Shown here piece by piece: positions 11,716-23,505 of a stretch of DNA of 64,000 bases. Each line of letters begins with the position of its first letter. The first letter of the stretch is position 1. Position numbers and translations under genes: made by a program. This DNA is from Meconema thalassinum. Lineage: Eukaryota > Arthropoda > Insecta > Orthoptera > Tettigoniidae. The stretch is taken from assembly GCA_946902985.2 (NCBI GenBank), contig OX336389.2, positions 1,008,647,441 through 1,008,711,440 on the forward strand, in the 5' to 3' direction. Under the pieces are notes generated by a model. That model was not told the origin of the DNA. It ran no database searches and worked only from the letters and a program-made list of their open reading frames with translations.

Positions 11716-12841
11716 ATCTAGAACAGACTCAAGGGATACGTAAATACCTGTACAAGAGAAAAGAAATACAACTAGATCACTGTTGGTGTCTGCAAGGAAA
11801 GAAATTAAATAAAAGGTTTGAGCAAAGAGCAGCAAAAGCTAACTCTGCCTGACCGTGTATTCCTAAGAATACACCAATGTGGGGAAATAGTAGACTACTT
11901 TAAACGGATCGGTTGACAAAACTCCCCTCCCACGAACAAAACCTTGTGTACGCCACTCTTCCTGATTTGAAATAGAAAATGGGTCCTAAATATTTGCTAT
12001 GTAGCCGCCCGATTGGGTGTCTCTAGGCCTAAAAATTAATAATAATAATAATAATGTCGGGTGCGGTACGTTCGTTAAATAATCACTAATGGCCTAGGTC
12101 AACAGGAAACAGGTTCGCTAAAACTACTGAAATGGCGTACACTAGTTAACAGGTAAAATCTAATTTATTGAACTCATAAATCCGGTCTGAAAAATTACAT
12201 TAACTCAAAAAAATGCAGCAGCAAAACAAGTTACAGAAACGTTACAAATTAAACCCAAAAAAGAAAATCAAACAAAAGCAAACAATTAAGTTTAAAATAA
12301 CAAAAACAAAATAATAAAATAAATCACGGTTCTCCCATAGCTCATCATCGGCCTCAATACAGCTTAAAATGAAACGAAATAAAATACATTAATTTAATCC
12401 AGCAGTGAGCATGCAAAAATTACACCACTACGTTAAAGGCTGACTGACAGGGGTGGCAAAGTTACTACCGCGAATGTCAACTGCTACGACAAATTCAGGG
12501 TCTCAAACAAAATGCAGTTGCCCTTAAAATACTTAAATAAAATGGTCTGATTCCTCTTACTGGCACACACATCTGTAAATACACTTGGACATAGTGTGAG
12601 AGTATTCTTCCTGATAGGCATCTGACATTTGGTCGTTCAGCCTATAGGGTAGACAATAATATAGAAAATATCGGGGCAAACGAGATAACACAAATTAACA
12701 GGGGCGTAACTACACCAAATACAACACAAAAAATTCTGGGTTCGAACCAGAAATGTACATAAAGAAAATATCCCAACAAAATGGCTCACTTAAACAGAGA
12801 AAATGCAAGCATGCTTAACTGCAAATAAACAAACCCCCTCT
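11716..12841. other. No recognisable gene or element
   Basis: Contains a short (AAT)n run near 12037-12055 and A-rich stretches near 12200-12330. No coding motif is seen on either strand. Confidence 0.4.
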
Positions 12842-13556
12842 CAGGCGCGGATTCAAGGGGGGGGGGGTCATGGGGGTCAAGACCCCCTTCCAAACAGACA
12901 CCAAATCTTTTTGCAATCTCAAAAAACGAAAACACAATAACCAGACAAATAAAACTTAACGAATTTTAACTGAAAAACACTTTTTTTCATTTTATTCAAT
13001 ACTGAAAATAACTTTATTGCAATTATTATGTTCTGTTACAACTGTACATATTTACAACTTCATACCTGTTATATAAAAACGATTATTTATATAACAAAAT
13101 CAACTCTTCTATTTTGTTTAGCAAACCTTGTGATTACCGAATCGATGTTTATAGAGATCTCACGATGGTTGTGCAGCAATGTACGGATAGGAATTTGGGG
13201 CATTTTCGCACCAAAAAATTTTGCCGACGTCCAAATTGCAAGCTTGGTTGGCAATTTAAGCTGTGACTTTCTCCCTTTGTCAGTACCAACTCGACTTGCC
13301 GAAACTGTAACGTACCTTGATACTTTTCTCGAAGCTCGATTAAAAGTCGCAAAACACGCCGTTGCAATTTGTACGAATATTATTGGTGCGCTAAACGCAT
13401 CAAATTTCTATTCATGTAGCTTGCAAAAAATTGGTCTGGTTTTGTACGTTGGTTATTTTGTGATTGCGTTTTTATTGATACCATTTTTCTTAACAATTTC
13501 GATTCTCTGATCTCCCCCCCCCCCCCCCGCAAAGCCAAACTCTAGATCCGCGCCTG
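12842..13556. mobile_element. hAT-type non-autonomous DNA transposon
   Basis: Ends are inverted: CAGGCGCGGATT on the left and AATCCGCGCCTG-like (ATCCGCGCCTG) on the right. They are flanked by a perfect 8-bp duplication CCCCCTCT at 12834-12841 and 13557-13564. 8-bp duplication and CAGGC termini fit the hAT superfamily. G and C homopolymers sit just inside each end. A 160-residue open frame inside (13028-13510) has no recognised domain. Length is 715 bp. Confidence 0.72.
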
Positions 13557-13917
13557 CCCCCTCTCCTGTCTAAAATCTAACTTCAATCTTCCGTGTGTTG
13601 ATAAACTAAACGACCTTGACCAACCACCCGGGGTGACACTCCCCACGGGTAGCGAGCACGCTTCCGCGAGACAGCTGGACAGATGACTTTACATTCTAAA
13701 ATGTGGTCTCTTACTAAAAATGCCTTAGTGGCTATGCTACGATTTGTGACTCTTACAGGGTTTTAAATAAATTTTACATCAGACCAGGGTTGCGCATGAA
13801 AAGCCAGTGACGTCAGCACTCCTCCAACCTGTGGGAAAAACACATCGCGTGTGTGTGTACACAAAACAAACATGATGAACCAAAACGTACTGTGTGTGCA
13901 TACTAATTACTTCGGAC

Positions 13918-14129
13918 TACGCTGTCCGGAAACACTTACCTCGGAATACCATCCGGAAACACTTACATTGGAAATACACTCGGGAAACACTTACCTCGGA
14001 CTACCATCCGGAAACAACTTACATCGGAAATACAATCCGGAAACACTTACCTCGGACTACCATCCGGAAACAACTTACATCAGAAATACAATCCGGAAAA
14101 ACACTTACCTCGGAAATACAATACGGAAA
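13918..14129 (+). repeat. Minisatellite, about 7.5 units of 27-30 bp
   Basis: Tandem units of the form TCCGGAAACACTTACCTCGG followed by AATACCA or a variant. Units alternate between an ACCTCGGACTACCA form and an ACATCGGAAATACAA form, so there is a dimeric higher order of about 56 bp. It is open in two frames by virtue of its unit length, which creates spurious proteins. Confidence 0.8.
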
Positions 14130-16617
14130 AACTTATGGTCTCAAAATTCGGCCGGTATGCACACAAATACAACCTCACGGCTCCTTGTCGGGAAAAATGG
14201 AAGCACACACACATTTTAAAAAATCTATGACAGACATCGTCCTGCTTGCCGCTCCTGGGAATTCACTGGTCACTTCGCAACCGGTCTGGGAAAAAGAAAA
14301 GTGGGACATGGGTCGCTAAACATCTGACCTATTTCCATAAAGTGGCAAAACTGGTCCAACCTAGCTGGGCGTTACTAAATGTCACAAAAACAAATTCTCA
14401 CCCTATCTACTTGTCAGGTCGTAAACTTAACTTACACACGAATATATAGCCACAACAAATCCATCCTAAAACACACGGCAGTTTAACTTATGATGTCTTT
14501 GGCAAATAAAAATGACAGACACCTCCGTCATCCACCAACAAACATGCATTATTTTTAAGGACTGACAGACAAAACAAAATAAAAAGGACTGACATGCTAA
14601 CTTAAAAAAATACAAATCGCCCCCATCTAAACGGAATATTGACATGAAAATTCAAAACAAAGCTAATACTACTGTACAAATATCTCGTTCCCTTTTCTAC
14701 ATTACGTCCGCAAATATATAAAGTTTAATACTCATCACTTGTCCCTGGAGTAGACAGGCCCATGACGGCTGCTGGGTCACCACTTCGACACCCTGACGTA
14801 AGGCCCTTAGCCTATCGTCAATCCGGCGTCCATCAACTGGGTCATCTTACAACACGATGGCATACACACAAATACACTGTTAACACTAAACGATGCACTT
14901 ATTTTGCACAACCTTTCACAAAAAAAAACCACTTTTTACACTTGTATTCACGGGCTTCATTTGCTGCGAAGCGTTGTGATATGTGGCTGGCGGTACCGTT
15001 ATTGCGAATCGGGCTTGTAGGTCCTCAGTAGGCCGACATACACCTAACCCATTCAGTCCTAGATTGGTATTTTCTACGATTGCCTAGACCGTCAAACCAG
15101 ATGAATACATGCCTATAGGGTCAGCGATCTCGCTTGCAACTCGTTAGCTCAACACAAAGTTCCCTGCTCGGGTCTCGAATGGGCTGCTGGTCGCCGCTCC
15201 GCGCTCTCGGCTCCACACAGCGTGGCGTTAAGTTTTTAATGGACGTGGGTGGCAAACCCCGTCTGGATAGATTTGTATAAAATAGTGTTCGCCTTCGATA
15301 ACTATCATGACCGCTGTGGGTCTTAAGCCACAAATTGAATGATTGGCGGTAATGTTTATCACATAGAAAAAGTTTTCCCACTCGGCTACGCGGTATCAAA
15401 GTCGCGAGCAGCGTGGACTATGCCCGTTGTGGCCGCAAAACTGACTGACTAGTGTCCGCGCTCAGTGCTTATATCCACCCTCAACTTTGGAACAATGGAC
15501 TTGTCACCTCTGTCAAGTGCGCTCCCATAGCAATCGTCACACTGCAATAATTTTTGGTTCAGCCTGTAGGTCAAGATGAGGACGGCAATATGCATATGAT
15601 TAAATTCGAAATCGATCGGCAGAAACGTCTTCAAACAAATTGCATCATGACGCTACAGGTTAGATCCTCATTTCGCGCCATGTCTTGAGTGTCGTGGAGG
15701 GGGGAAATATTCCTCCGCGGCTGACTCGGTAATATCCCCGTAACTGTGGTAGTTTTTGGGCTTGGGCCGTGATTAAAGTTTTGAAATGCATTTCTCAGCT
15801 TCTTCTCTGATTGGGCCCATTTTATACAATTATTCCATAGTCGGATCTCAAATTATCATCTCGGCGCTACCTTACATTGTCTAATTCTGAGGGCTCTAGT
15901 GCTGGAGTATTATCGAGGCTTGGGTGTCGTAAATCCAGCACTTCAGCTGCACAATAAGTGTGTTGGCTAAACAATAGGAGCTCTCGTCCACAAGCTTCTT
16001 GGAAATGCGAGCCTCACCCAGCCAGGCTATGTTATTGTCATGCTTCTCGTATGCCAAACCTCCGTGTTTTTCCTAGTGCTATGGGCAGTAGAGTAATTAT
16101 TGTTCTTAACATCATATTGGATTGGCAACTCAGAAGTCGTATTTATTTCGGTTCAGGCACTATCGTGTTCTTTGTATATGGCTACACCAAAGTTTCGGCA
16201 CTGATAACACCGCAAATTATGCGTGCTCGGTATGCAATCGATCCTGAGGTCGTCGATAACTCGGCATGCTATCGATCCCTAGCCCTTTGATCGGTCACAA
16301 CATAGAAACAACAAAGCAAACTAATTGAGTGAAGCGAGCGCAGCATGAAACAAAAAACACCACACGGTACCGTATGAGTGGCGTTGGCAACATGTTATTT
16401 ATCCTATAAATCATGCCCACAATGCCCGTCATAAGTAAAATTTTACTCTATGAGTCGTGCTATTAAAAAGGGATGGCGGGTGGGTTATAGGCAGCGGAGG
16501 AGGAACCGTCTATTAGGACATCATTTCAACAATGATTATTTATGCTTACACAAGATATTTCGGCTAATTTAAGTAGTGATAGCTTTGAAGCCACTTTTCA
16601 GTGTTGCTTTATTAACA
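14130..16617. other. No recognisable gene; unclassified repeat-like sequence
   Basis: A mix of AT-rich and moderately GC-rich sequence (15100-15480 is the GC-richer part). No coding motif or clean terminal repeat was seen. Confidence 0.35.
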
Positions 16618-16877
16618 ATTAATATTGTAGCTTTCTGTCGATCAATACAAAAATCATTTCAATTACTGGTTTATGTGGAAAATAACCTGAAATAAATTAC
16701 ATGTGACTACGATTTTTCTATATTGTTACGTAGGCTACTATTGACGACTTCTTCAACAGTGCGCAACAATATACATAAATCTTAATCACGTGTAATTTAT
16801 TTCAGGTTATTTTTCACCTATTCCAGTAATTGGAATGATTTTTTGTATTGGCCAACTGAATGCTAGAATGTTAATTT
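16618..16877. repeat. Palindromic repeat with arms of about 110 bp
   Basis: Left arm 16618-16735 and right arm 16762-16877 are inverted copies; the most similar core is AAATAACCTGAAATAAATTA with flanking AATTACTGG. Loop is about 25 bp. A 13-bp direct repeat TAATTTAAGTAGT lies at 16565-16577 and 16872-16884. Possibly a foldback MITE. Confidence 0.65.
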
Positions 16878-17428
16878 AAGTAGTTTTGTACTTGGTTCAT
16901 CGCTCCCAAAGTATTACCGTCTTAACTCTGAACTCAGGGGAAGTAATCAATGCTACAGGGCGCCAGGAAATGTTCTCCACAGTGACTGCCGGCTATTGCC
17001 ACAGCTAACATCAGTAGTTTAGTTGGCATCATGGTGTCCTTGGCGGAATGAATCCCACACGTGTGGGCTGTAGGCTGTCGATATCGTCAGTGTGTATTGC
17101 AATAAGCGAGCGCATGTGTTTTTACCAGTATTTTTTTTCTAGCCCAATTTCTTCAATTGACACAGTCTAGGCCTATATGTTTTAGTCTGCCACCATAAGA
17201 GAAAAAATAGTTCTACACAATGTCCAGCAGTAAATTAAATTCTTATGTTTCCTGCACCACTAGAGAATCGGTAATAATTCATTTAATGAGAGCAAAATAA
17301 TTGTTCGAATTATCTTGGAAAGAAGGAAAAATCATGGTGTAGTTGCCTTCTAGTTCGTGAACCATGGGCAACGGCTGAGTCGCCTAGTAAGCGATCCTGA
17401 CAGTCAAGATACCAGTTACTATGGAATA

Positions 17429-18871
17429 GACCTCGTGCGAATGACAATATTTTAGCTGCTGGCGCCCCGCGCGGCAACTCGCTCACTGAGTCCGTAGGAT
17501 TAGTGTGTGTGATGGCTCGTGCTGGAGAACCGAGTAGGAGAGTAAACTACGTTATTTAAGGATGAAATGTACTAGCATTAATCAACCATCTCATGCTGTT
17601 AAATTTTAGTTGCAGTGCCTTACTTTTTGCACTGTTAATCGTACATATTCATTCAGAATAGTATTATCAACGTACAACTTTACTTTTCTCTTTCCCATTT
17701 TTTAAAATATTTATTTAACAGTTTAATTGCAATAAAAAGTCTCAATCCCCTGCGAGTGGATGTAAACCATGTCTTACAAAATTTAATCCTTTGTAGGTTT
17801 CAAAATGTTTTAAACACATTACGAGAGAGATTATTTGAAGTCTTCCTTCCTGCAACAATGGGAGAAATCCTATCCTATAGGCCGAATTTTTTTTTTTTTT
17901 TTTGGTTTCCCTAGGAAAATACCGAAATGATTCCTAGTAACATAGCTTTTAAACAATTTCTACACACACGCAAGTACATGGGCACAAATAATGAGCAGGG
18001 CACTTAAGGAGTTGTTTATTGCACGAATACTGCGTAGGGGAGCCGGATATCTAAATAAACAACCTTGATGCTACTCCAACCCGGTCAGAATATTGCTTGG
18101 TCAGGACTGTCTCACTCTTATGGAGATTGGTGCCCTTATTCATGTTGTGATTGATGTTTGTTATTTTAAGGGGCCTAACATCTAGGTTATCGGCCTGTGA
18201 TTGATGACAACACGTGCAATGTTTGCTGTGGTGGTGACATCAAGCTCACCTCAGTCATATCACTATTTATGGTCATGATATTTGTCGATATAGGCTACTC
18301 GCGTTATATAATAATCTATATTTAAAAACACTTCCTTCACATCCCTCATTTTCATGAAACAGTGAATCTTCCCCAGCGTCTCACAAATAGTAGGACGTGG
18401 ATTTGTGACCACGGGACTCCAGCTGAGCATGGCATTACTTCCACTTGTGCTGGGCTACTCTCTGTCATATTTCATTTCAACCTCTCTTCGCGTAGTTAAT
18501 CTGCTACCCTCCCCTCGGTCACACTGATCTGATCAGTTTGTCTTCATATAAGACAGTGCCGACCTCTTGTCGGTGTTCTATTTATAAAAATGCCGACTAC
18601 AAATACCACAATTAAGGAGGTGTTCCATCCACGAATGTACTGCTTTTTGTTTTTGAATACGAAGAATTACGTTCCAGGTGGATATTTCTGTATGTGTAGT
18701 TACATTCAACCACAGAATGATTTGCTCTACTCTCTGTAGAACTTTTACTATCTTGAACTTGAAATCTTTCCGCAACATGATCTAATCACTTTGCTCCACT
18801 CACACACAAGTCCTACAGAATATTTGAGCGGCTTGCCGCCAGAGCGCAGCAATGTTCATTCGCACGAGGTC
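17429..18871. mobile_element. Putative Tc1/mariner-like DNA element (TA duplication)
   Basis: Perfect 16-bp terminal repeats GACCTCGTGCGAATGA at 17429-17444 and inverted at 18856-18871, each preceded or followed by TA. Similarity continues imperfectly for about 80 bp into each end (CTGGCG, GTAGGA and TTGTGTGTGA blocks). No intact transposase was identified inside; the reverse-strand frame at 18578-18778 is unrecognised. A copy of the TTAAGGGGCCTAACATCTAG tail repeat is inside at about 18166-18190. Confidence 0.55.
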
Positions 18872-19084
18872 TACCTAGGTATAGGTGTGGGCATCTTGGA
18901 CATATTCTGAAATGTTAATGGAGACTTTTCTGGCAATTTGGCAGATTTTGAGATTATGCAGGAGGAGAATGAGGACGGAAACAGGGTCACGGTTGAGGAA
19001 GTAACTTAGAGAGGGTGGTAAATAATCTACAGTGTCACTAAGTGGCAGGGGTAGATGAAATTAGGCCAGAAATGGTAAAGTATA

Positions 19085-19350
19085 GTGGGAATCATCACCA
19101 TCATGAACCGGCTCCAGTTTCCCGGGTGTGGTGAATGAGCGCTCTCCATTTAGTTCTATCCAAGATTGTTTCCTCCTCCATGATTTGCTGTACATCCAGA
19201 CCTCTCCCTGCAATATCATTTCTAACCTGGTCGATGCATCTCGTCCTCGGTCAACCTCTTGGTCACATGCCTTTCAGTTCTTTCTGAAACCACTCTCTAG
19301 CTGTTCTTTGTGTGTCCATTTTTATGAGATGACCGAACCATTTCAGCTGC
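19085..19350 (-). mobile_element. 5'-truncated LINE 3' end nested in the plus-strand LINE
   Basis: Minus-strand reading gives WFGHLIKMDTQRTAREWFQK, RGRPRTRCIDQVRNDIAGRG, KWRALIHHTRETGAGS, the C-terminus common to RTE-like LINEs, then an ATGATGGTGATGATT-type microsatellite tail at 19085-19098. It separates VKYSG from the continuing RT region of the host LINE. Confidence 0.7.
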
Positions 19351-19354
19351 TGAA

Positions 19355-20402
19355 ATGGTTGCATAGGATAATCGAATTGGCACGGGTTTCAGGAAGTGTA
19401 CCATCTGACTGGACAAAAGCAGTAATCACACCAATTTATAAGCATGGTAACAGAAAAGATTGCAATAATTATAGAGGCATTTCTCTGATAAGTGTCCCTG
19501 GCAAAGTGTACTCAGGCATTGTAGAAAGGAGAGTTCGATCATTGACTGAGAGTAAGATGGATGAAAACCAGTGTGGCTTTAGACCACAAGGATGTCAAGA
19601 ACAGATTTTTAGTATGTGCCAAGTTATTTAGAAATGCTACGAGAGGAATAGTTGTGTTTTGTAGATCGATAGAAGGCGTACGATAGAACAGATGCTACAG
19701 GCAATCAAAATTATTTATGTTGATAATCAGGCTGCAGTGAGAGTTGATGGTAGGATGAGTTCCTGGTTCAAGGTTGTTACAGGAGTGAGGCAAGGCTATA
19801 GCCACTACTGTTTATTTTATATATGGACCATTTGTTGAAGGGCATACATTGGTTGGGTGGATTTCAAGGTAATCAGTCTGGTCTATGCTGATGACCTGGT
19901 TGTAATGACGGACTCCGTCGAAAGCTTGGAAGCCAACATGTTTTAACTTGAACAGAAATGTAGGAAGTATAGTATGAAGATCAGGATTTCAAAGACGAAG
20001 TTTATGTCAGTAGGGAAGAAACGCAAGAACAAAGGTGGCAGGAACAAAATAGGAGCAGATGAAACATTTTAAGTGCCGTACTTGGGCTATGTCTTCTCTC
20101 AGGTTGGTAGTACGGTGAAGGAAATAGGGTCGAGATGTGGAAAAGCCAATGGATTGAGTCCCCAGTTGCGATGCACAGCATTCTGTAAGAAAGAAGTTAG
20201 TGTAGCGACGAAACTCTCCCAACGTCGCTCAGTATTTAGAGCAACCTTGATGTATGGAAGTGAGAGCTGGATAGATTCAGGTTAGCTGATACATGACCTA
20301 GCGGTAACTGACATGAGGGTAGCACGAATGATTGCTGGTTCAAATAGATGGGAGCAATGACAGGAAGGTACTCGTAATGAAGAGATAAAGGCCAAGTTAG
20401 AA
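19355..20402 (+). pseudogene. LINE reverse transcriptase pseudogene
   Basis: Pieces read SGSVPSDWTKAVITPIYK, RKDCNNYRGISLISVPGKVY and MDENQCGFRPQGCQEQI, then NQAAVRVDGRMSSWFKVVTG, VRQGYS, LVYADDLVVMTDS with the catalytic Asp pair near 19885-19900, and ATLMYGSESW near 20250. These are the RT thumb, palm and distal motifs in the right order. Stops and frameshifts occur near 19630, 19800, 19940 and 20285. The role would be target-primed reverse transcription. The clade is not decided by eye. Confidence 0.7.
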
Positions 20403-20410
20403 ATGAACAT

Positions 20411-20637
20411 AATAATAATGTTATTGGTTTTACGTCCCTTTTAACTACACTGGCTTTTAGAGACGCCGGGGTGCCGGAATTTTGCCCCGAAGGGGATCTT
20501 TAACGTGCCAGTAAATGTACTAACACGGCTCCCTCGCATTTGCGCACCCTCAAATGCCAGCTGACTGCACCAGGTTTCGAACCTGCAACCTTGGGCTCAG
20601 CAAGCGAGAACGTTACCCCTGAGCAACGCAGCCAGAC
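20411..20637 (-). mobile_element. tRNA-derived SINE (family D) with 8-bp TSD
   Basis: Minus-strand head CTGGCTGCGTTGCTCAGGGG and box B-like GCAGGTTCGAAACC, body GATCCCCTTCGGGGCAAAAT, tail CCAATAACATTATTATTATG. It is flanked by ATGAACAT at 20403-20410 and 20638-20645. Removing it restores the host LINE frame EEIKAKLEMNILDDAIRMNR. Confidence 0.85.
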
Positions 20638-20645
20638 ATGAACAT

Positions 20646-20930
20646 TTTAGATGACGCTATTCGTATGAACCGACTCTGATGGTGGGGTCATGTGTAGAAA
20701 ATGGGGGAGGAGAGATTACCTAAGAGGTTAATGTGTTCTTCTGTAGAGGGTAAGAGAAGCAGAGGTAGACCTAGGAGGTGATGGTTAGATTTGGGGTTCA
20801 ACAATTTCAAAGTGTGAGGAGTAGAATCGGAGGAGTCCGCAGTGCTAACTGGCTACTGCTAATAGGCGACTAGGTCGCAATTAGAGGCTTGCAGACTAGA
20901 TTGGACACTAAAAGGAAAACGGTCTCAAAT
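20646..20930 (+). pseudogene. LINE C-terminal fragment
   Basis: Continuation of the LINE after the SINE: NILDDAIRMNRL, stop, WWGHV, then GRPRR near 20765. It resembles the conserved GHVxRM and RGRPRxRW tail of RTE-like LINEs but has stops throughout. Confidence 0.55.
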
Positions 20931-20960
20931 GAATATGTATGAAGAAAAATAGGATAGGAA

Positions 20961-22517
20961 ACAAGAAAATTGAATTCTGGCACAACTAGGCTCAGCTAAG
21001 AGCCCCTAGGACATCACCCATGTCTCACTGGTAGTGAGTGGCTAAAGTCAACTAACACTTTGCATCATTTGGACAGGTGGTGGTGGGTTGAATGTTTTAA
21101 GGAGTGTAACATCGAGGCTCCCTTTCCTGTTGGCATACAGCTATGCTATAGAAGGAAGAATTTCGACTCCTTAAAAAAAATTGGGGTAGTGTGTGAAGAA
21201 AAAGGCCATGGCAGACTCCCTAGGCCTCGAAGGTCTGAAGAAAATGAGAGTTTACTAGGGGAGTTGTAGTTATTGTTTAAAGGAGTGAAACAGTGAGGTC
21301 TTCTGCCCCATTGAGCAAGGGAGATCGACAGGAAGATGAAAGAGGAGCCTGCCACAAGTAAGTAGATATACCGTACTACATAATTCAGAAGAGACTCCAT
21401 ATTTTTCATTCTCTGTCCCACAAGTGAGCACCCTGTGGAGATAATTAGTGACATGCACATGCTATTGGTGTAGCCTATGAGACTGCAAAATGATAGGCCT
21501 ACATTTCTATTAGCAGCATATCAGAAGGTTAATTAGGAAATATTTGTAAGAAGGCAAATGAGTCAAGAGTTTGGTCGTCCCATTTTGCAATTTTTAAATC
21601 CAAGTTACGGTACCTTTACATAAAAGCGATGCTGATTATTATAGATATGGTAACCTTAAGTTCTGAATTTCTTATTTATACGCTACTTCATTCGTGAAAG
21701 ATCCTATTAATGCGATTTTACTGGCTAAGCTAAGGGCATTACTTCGTAAAATGGTCTAGGCCTAACCTAAAAATTACAAGCAAGGTGATATCCTAGTGCA
21801 CGGTAATTGACAAAATTGCTTATTGAGCGACATACATATGCATTCATCAAAACTTTCGTCTCCTAGTGGACGCATCGTCATAAGATAATTTCGAAATAAT
21901 GACCGAAACACGTATTAAACGACCGCCATTTCATGCCATCTTTGCCGTTTTTATTATTTACAAGTAGTTGTGATGTAGCAATTTACTTAGCTTTCATGCA
22001 GCGCTGCAACTTTCCACTAAAAGAAAAAAGCACCCATTGGTTTCGTTCAAATTTCAAGATATCAAAAAGTGGATACTTTACACATTAGTGTGGTAATTTA
22101 CTCTGTGCAGTGTAAACCACAGAGTATTAATATGTTCACATCTTGACTCGTGATGAATGTTAAACGTAGTGTCAAAGTCAGAGTTGGAGTTTGTCATTGG
22201 GGTTTGGGGATGTAATAATGACTGTATTTATTTAATGATCCACTTATCATTAGGCCCTACGCAATGTACATCTTGCTCATCATACGACTGAAACTGCGGT
22301 GTGCTGACAATGGGACACTGTCTACGTAACTAGATATTTTATTGTGACATATAAGCTATGATAGTTGAATGTGAAAATTCCGCTCTATTTTTTCAATATA
22401 TTGTGCATATTTTTAAAGTATGTTGGAATAGTGACATTGGATATGATTAAGGCTGGGAGTTTCATTTGACATTTTTATAATATACGGAATTGTGGATGAG
22501 GTTCTTGCACAATTACG
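20961..22517. other. Upstream region of the Sara-like gene, no gene recognised
   Basis: No coding motif seen. The promoter and 5' UTR of the Sara-like gene may be within the last few hundred bases, but I could not define a TATA, initiator or upstream exon with confidence. Confidence 0.35.
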
Positions 22518-22575
22518 ATGGAGAAATTTGCAGTTGATCTGGACAAAGTTTTAGACGAATTCGAATTTAATGAAG
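22518..22575 (+). CDS. Sara: Sara-like (ZFYVE9/ZFYVE16) coding exon 1, N-terminus
   Basis: First coding exon of the only host gene recognised here. The ATG has A at -3 and G at +4, a good initiation context. The 19 codons plus one base include LDKVLDEFEFNE and stop at the donor G|GTATGT, leaving phase 1. From family knowledge, vertebrate SARA starts with nearly the same helix (LDKVLDEFEQNED) and endofin with LDKLLDDFEQN. SARA/endofin proteins bind PI3P on early endosomes through a FYVE finger and present Smads to activated TGF-beta/activin receptors. The exon is too short to call alone; the call rests on its match plus phase-correct joining to 44211-44269 and 58273-60430. The upstream UTR and promoter are not identified. 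Confidence 0.78.
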
Positions 22576-23000
22576 GTATGTAGCTTGCTTTAGGACATAG
22601 CTCTCGATACATGTCCCACGTAATTTTTATGAGTGTGAGTAAATAGCGGCTGTCATACCTGTTTTAAATCTTTGCAGTGTGTTGATTACAGTGAGGCATT
22701 TTAGATGTGTTTACAGTCACAGGCTATGCAGTACAATAAGTCTGACATAATATATTTTTCTAATATATAAATATAGGTGTGGGGAAATGGCATTCTAATA
22801 TTTTACTTACAAACTGAATGAAGGAAAGAAAATAGAAAAAATCAAACCCGTTTAAACTCTTTAACAGCATTTAGGCAGATAATGAATTTGAAGAAAAGTT
22901 AAGAAAACACTGGCAAGGGTGTAGTGGCATGCCGGTATAAACTAACCTACTATAAGCGGTAATTCTGCACGCCGTGAGATCATGCCTTTTCGTAACTTTT

Positions 23001-23490
23001 CTTTCTTTCTTAATCGTTTACCCTCCAGGTTGGTGGAACCCACGGACTCAGCGAGGGAACTCACCACTACCCCCTCTTACGGGCAGTGTCCTAGAGCTGG
23101 GAACATCTAATCGGAGTGGATACAACTGGTGAGGTGTGATTGGCACCTCGCCCAGGTGGCCTCACCTGCAAAGCGAACAGGGGCCTCGTGAGGGAAGGTA
23201 ATGGATGGGCAGGATGGATAGACAAGGAAGATGGAAGGAGGCGGCCATGGCCTTGAAGAAGGTACCATCCCGGCATTTGCCCGAAGACAAAGTGGGAAAC
23301 CACGGAAAACCACTTCGAGGATGGCTGAGGTGGGAATCGAACCCCCTCTACTCATTTGGACCACCCGAGGCTGAGTAGACCCCGCTCCAGTCCTCATACC
23401 ACTTTTCAAATTTCGTGGCAGAGCCGGGAATCGAACCCAGGACCTCCGGGGCGGCAGCTAACCATGCTGACCGCTACGCTACGGAGGCGA
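23001..23490 (-). mobile_element. tRNA-derived SINE (family A), 490 bp
   Basis: Minus strand: head CCTCCGTAGCGTAGCGGTCA, box B GGGTTCGATTCC, the shared central domain (TTTCCGTGGTTTCCCACTT, GGCAAATGCCGGGATGGTAC) and a (TTTC)n tail at 23001-23010. Near-perfect 15-bp flanks CTTTTCGTAACTTTT (22986-23000) and CTTTTCGTAATTTTT (23491-23505). Confidence 0.85.
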
Positions 23491-23505
23491 CTTTTCGTAA
23501 TTTTT

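Larger units (their letters stand above)
18930..20960 (+). mobile_element. Degenerate LINE, interrupted by a LINE and a SINE
   Basis: Plus-strand non-LTR element: a fragment before RT (MKLGQKW region near 19050-19085), RT pieces (19355-19990) and a C-terminal region (20070-20900). It is split at about 19085-19350 by a minus-strand LINE end and at 20411-20637 by a SINE. Confidence 0.68.

Noticed and set aside
13028..13510. 160-residue open frame on the + strand, and an overlapping open stretch on the minus strand
   Set aside because: Lies wholly inside a 715-bp hAT non-autonomous element, has no recognisable domain and is open on both strands by composition.
13918..14129. CRISPR-like alternation of repeat and spacer
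   Set aside because: Units are contiguous and homologous throughout with no unique spacers; the genome is eukaryotic.
13851..14319. Two overlapping + strand frames of 122 and 141 residues
   Set aside because: Generated by the 27-30 bp minisatellite; repeated peptide reflects the DNA repeat, not selection.
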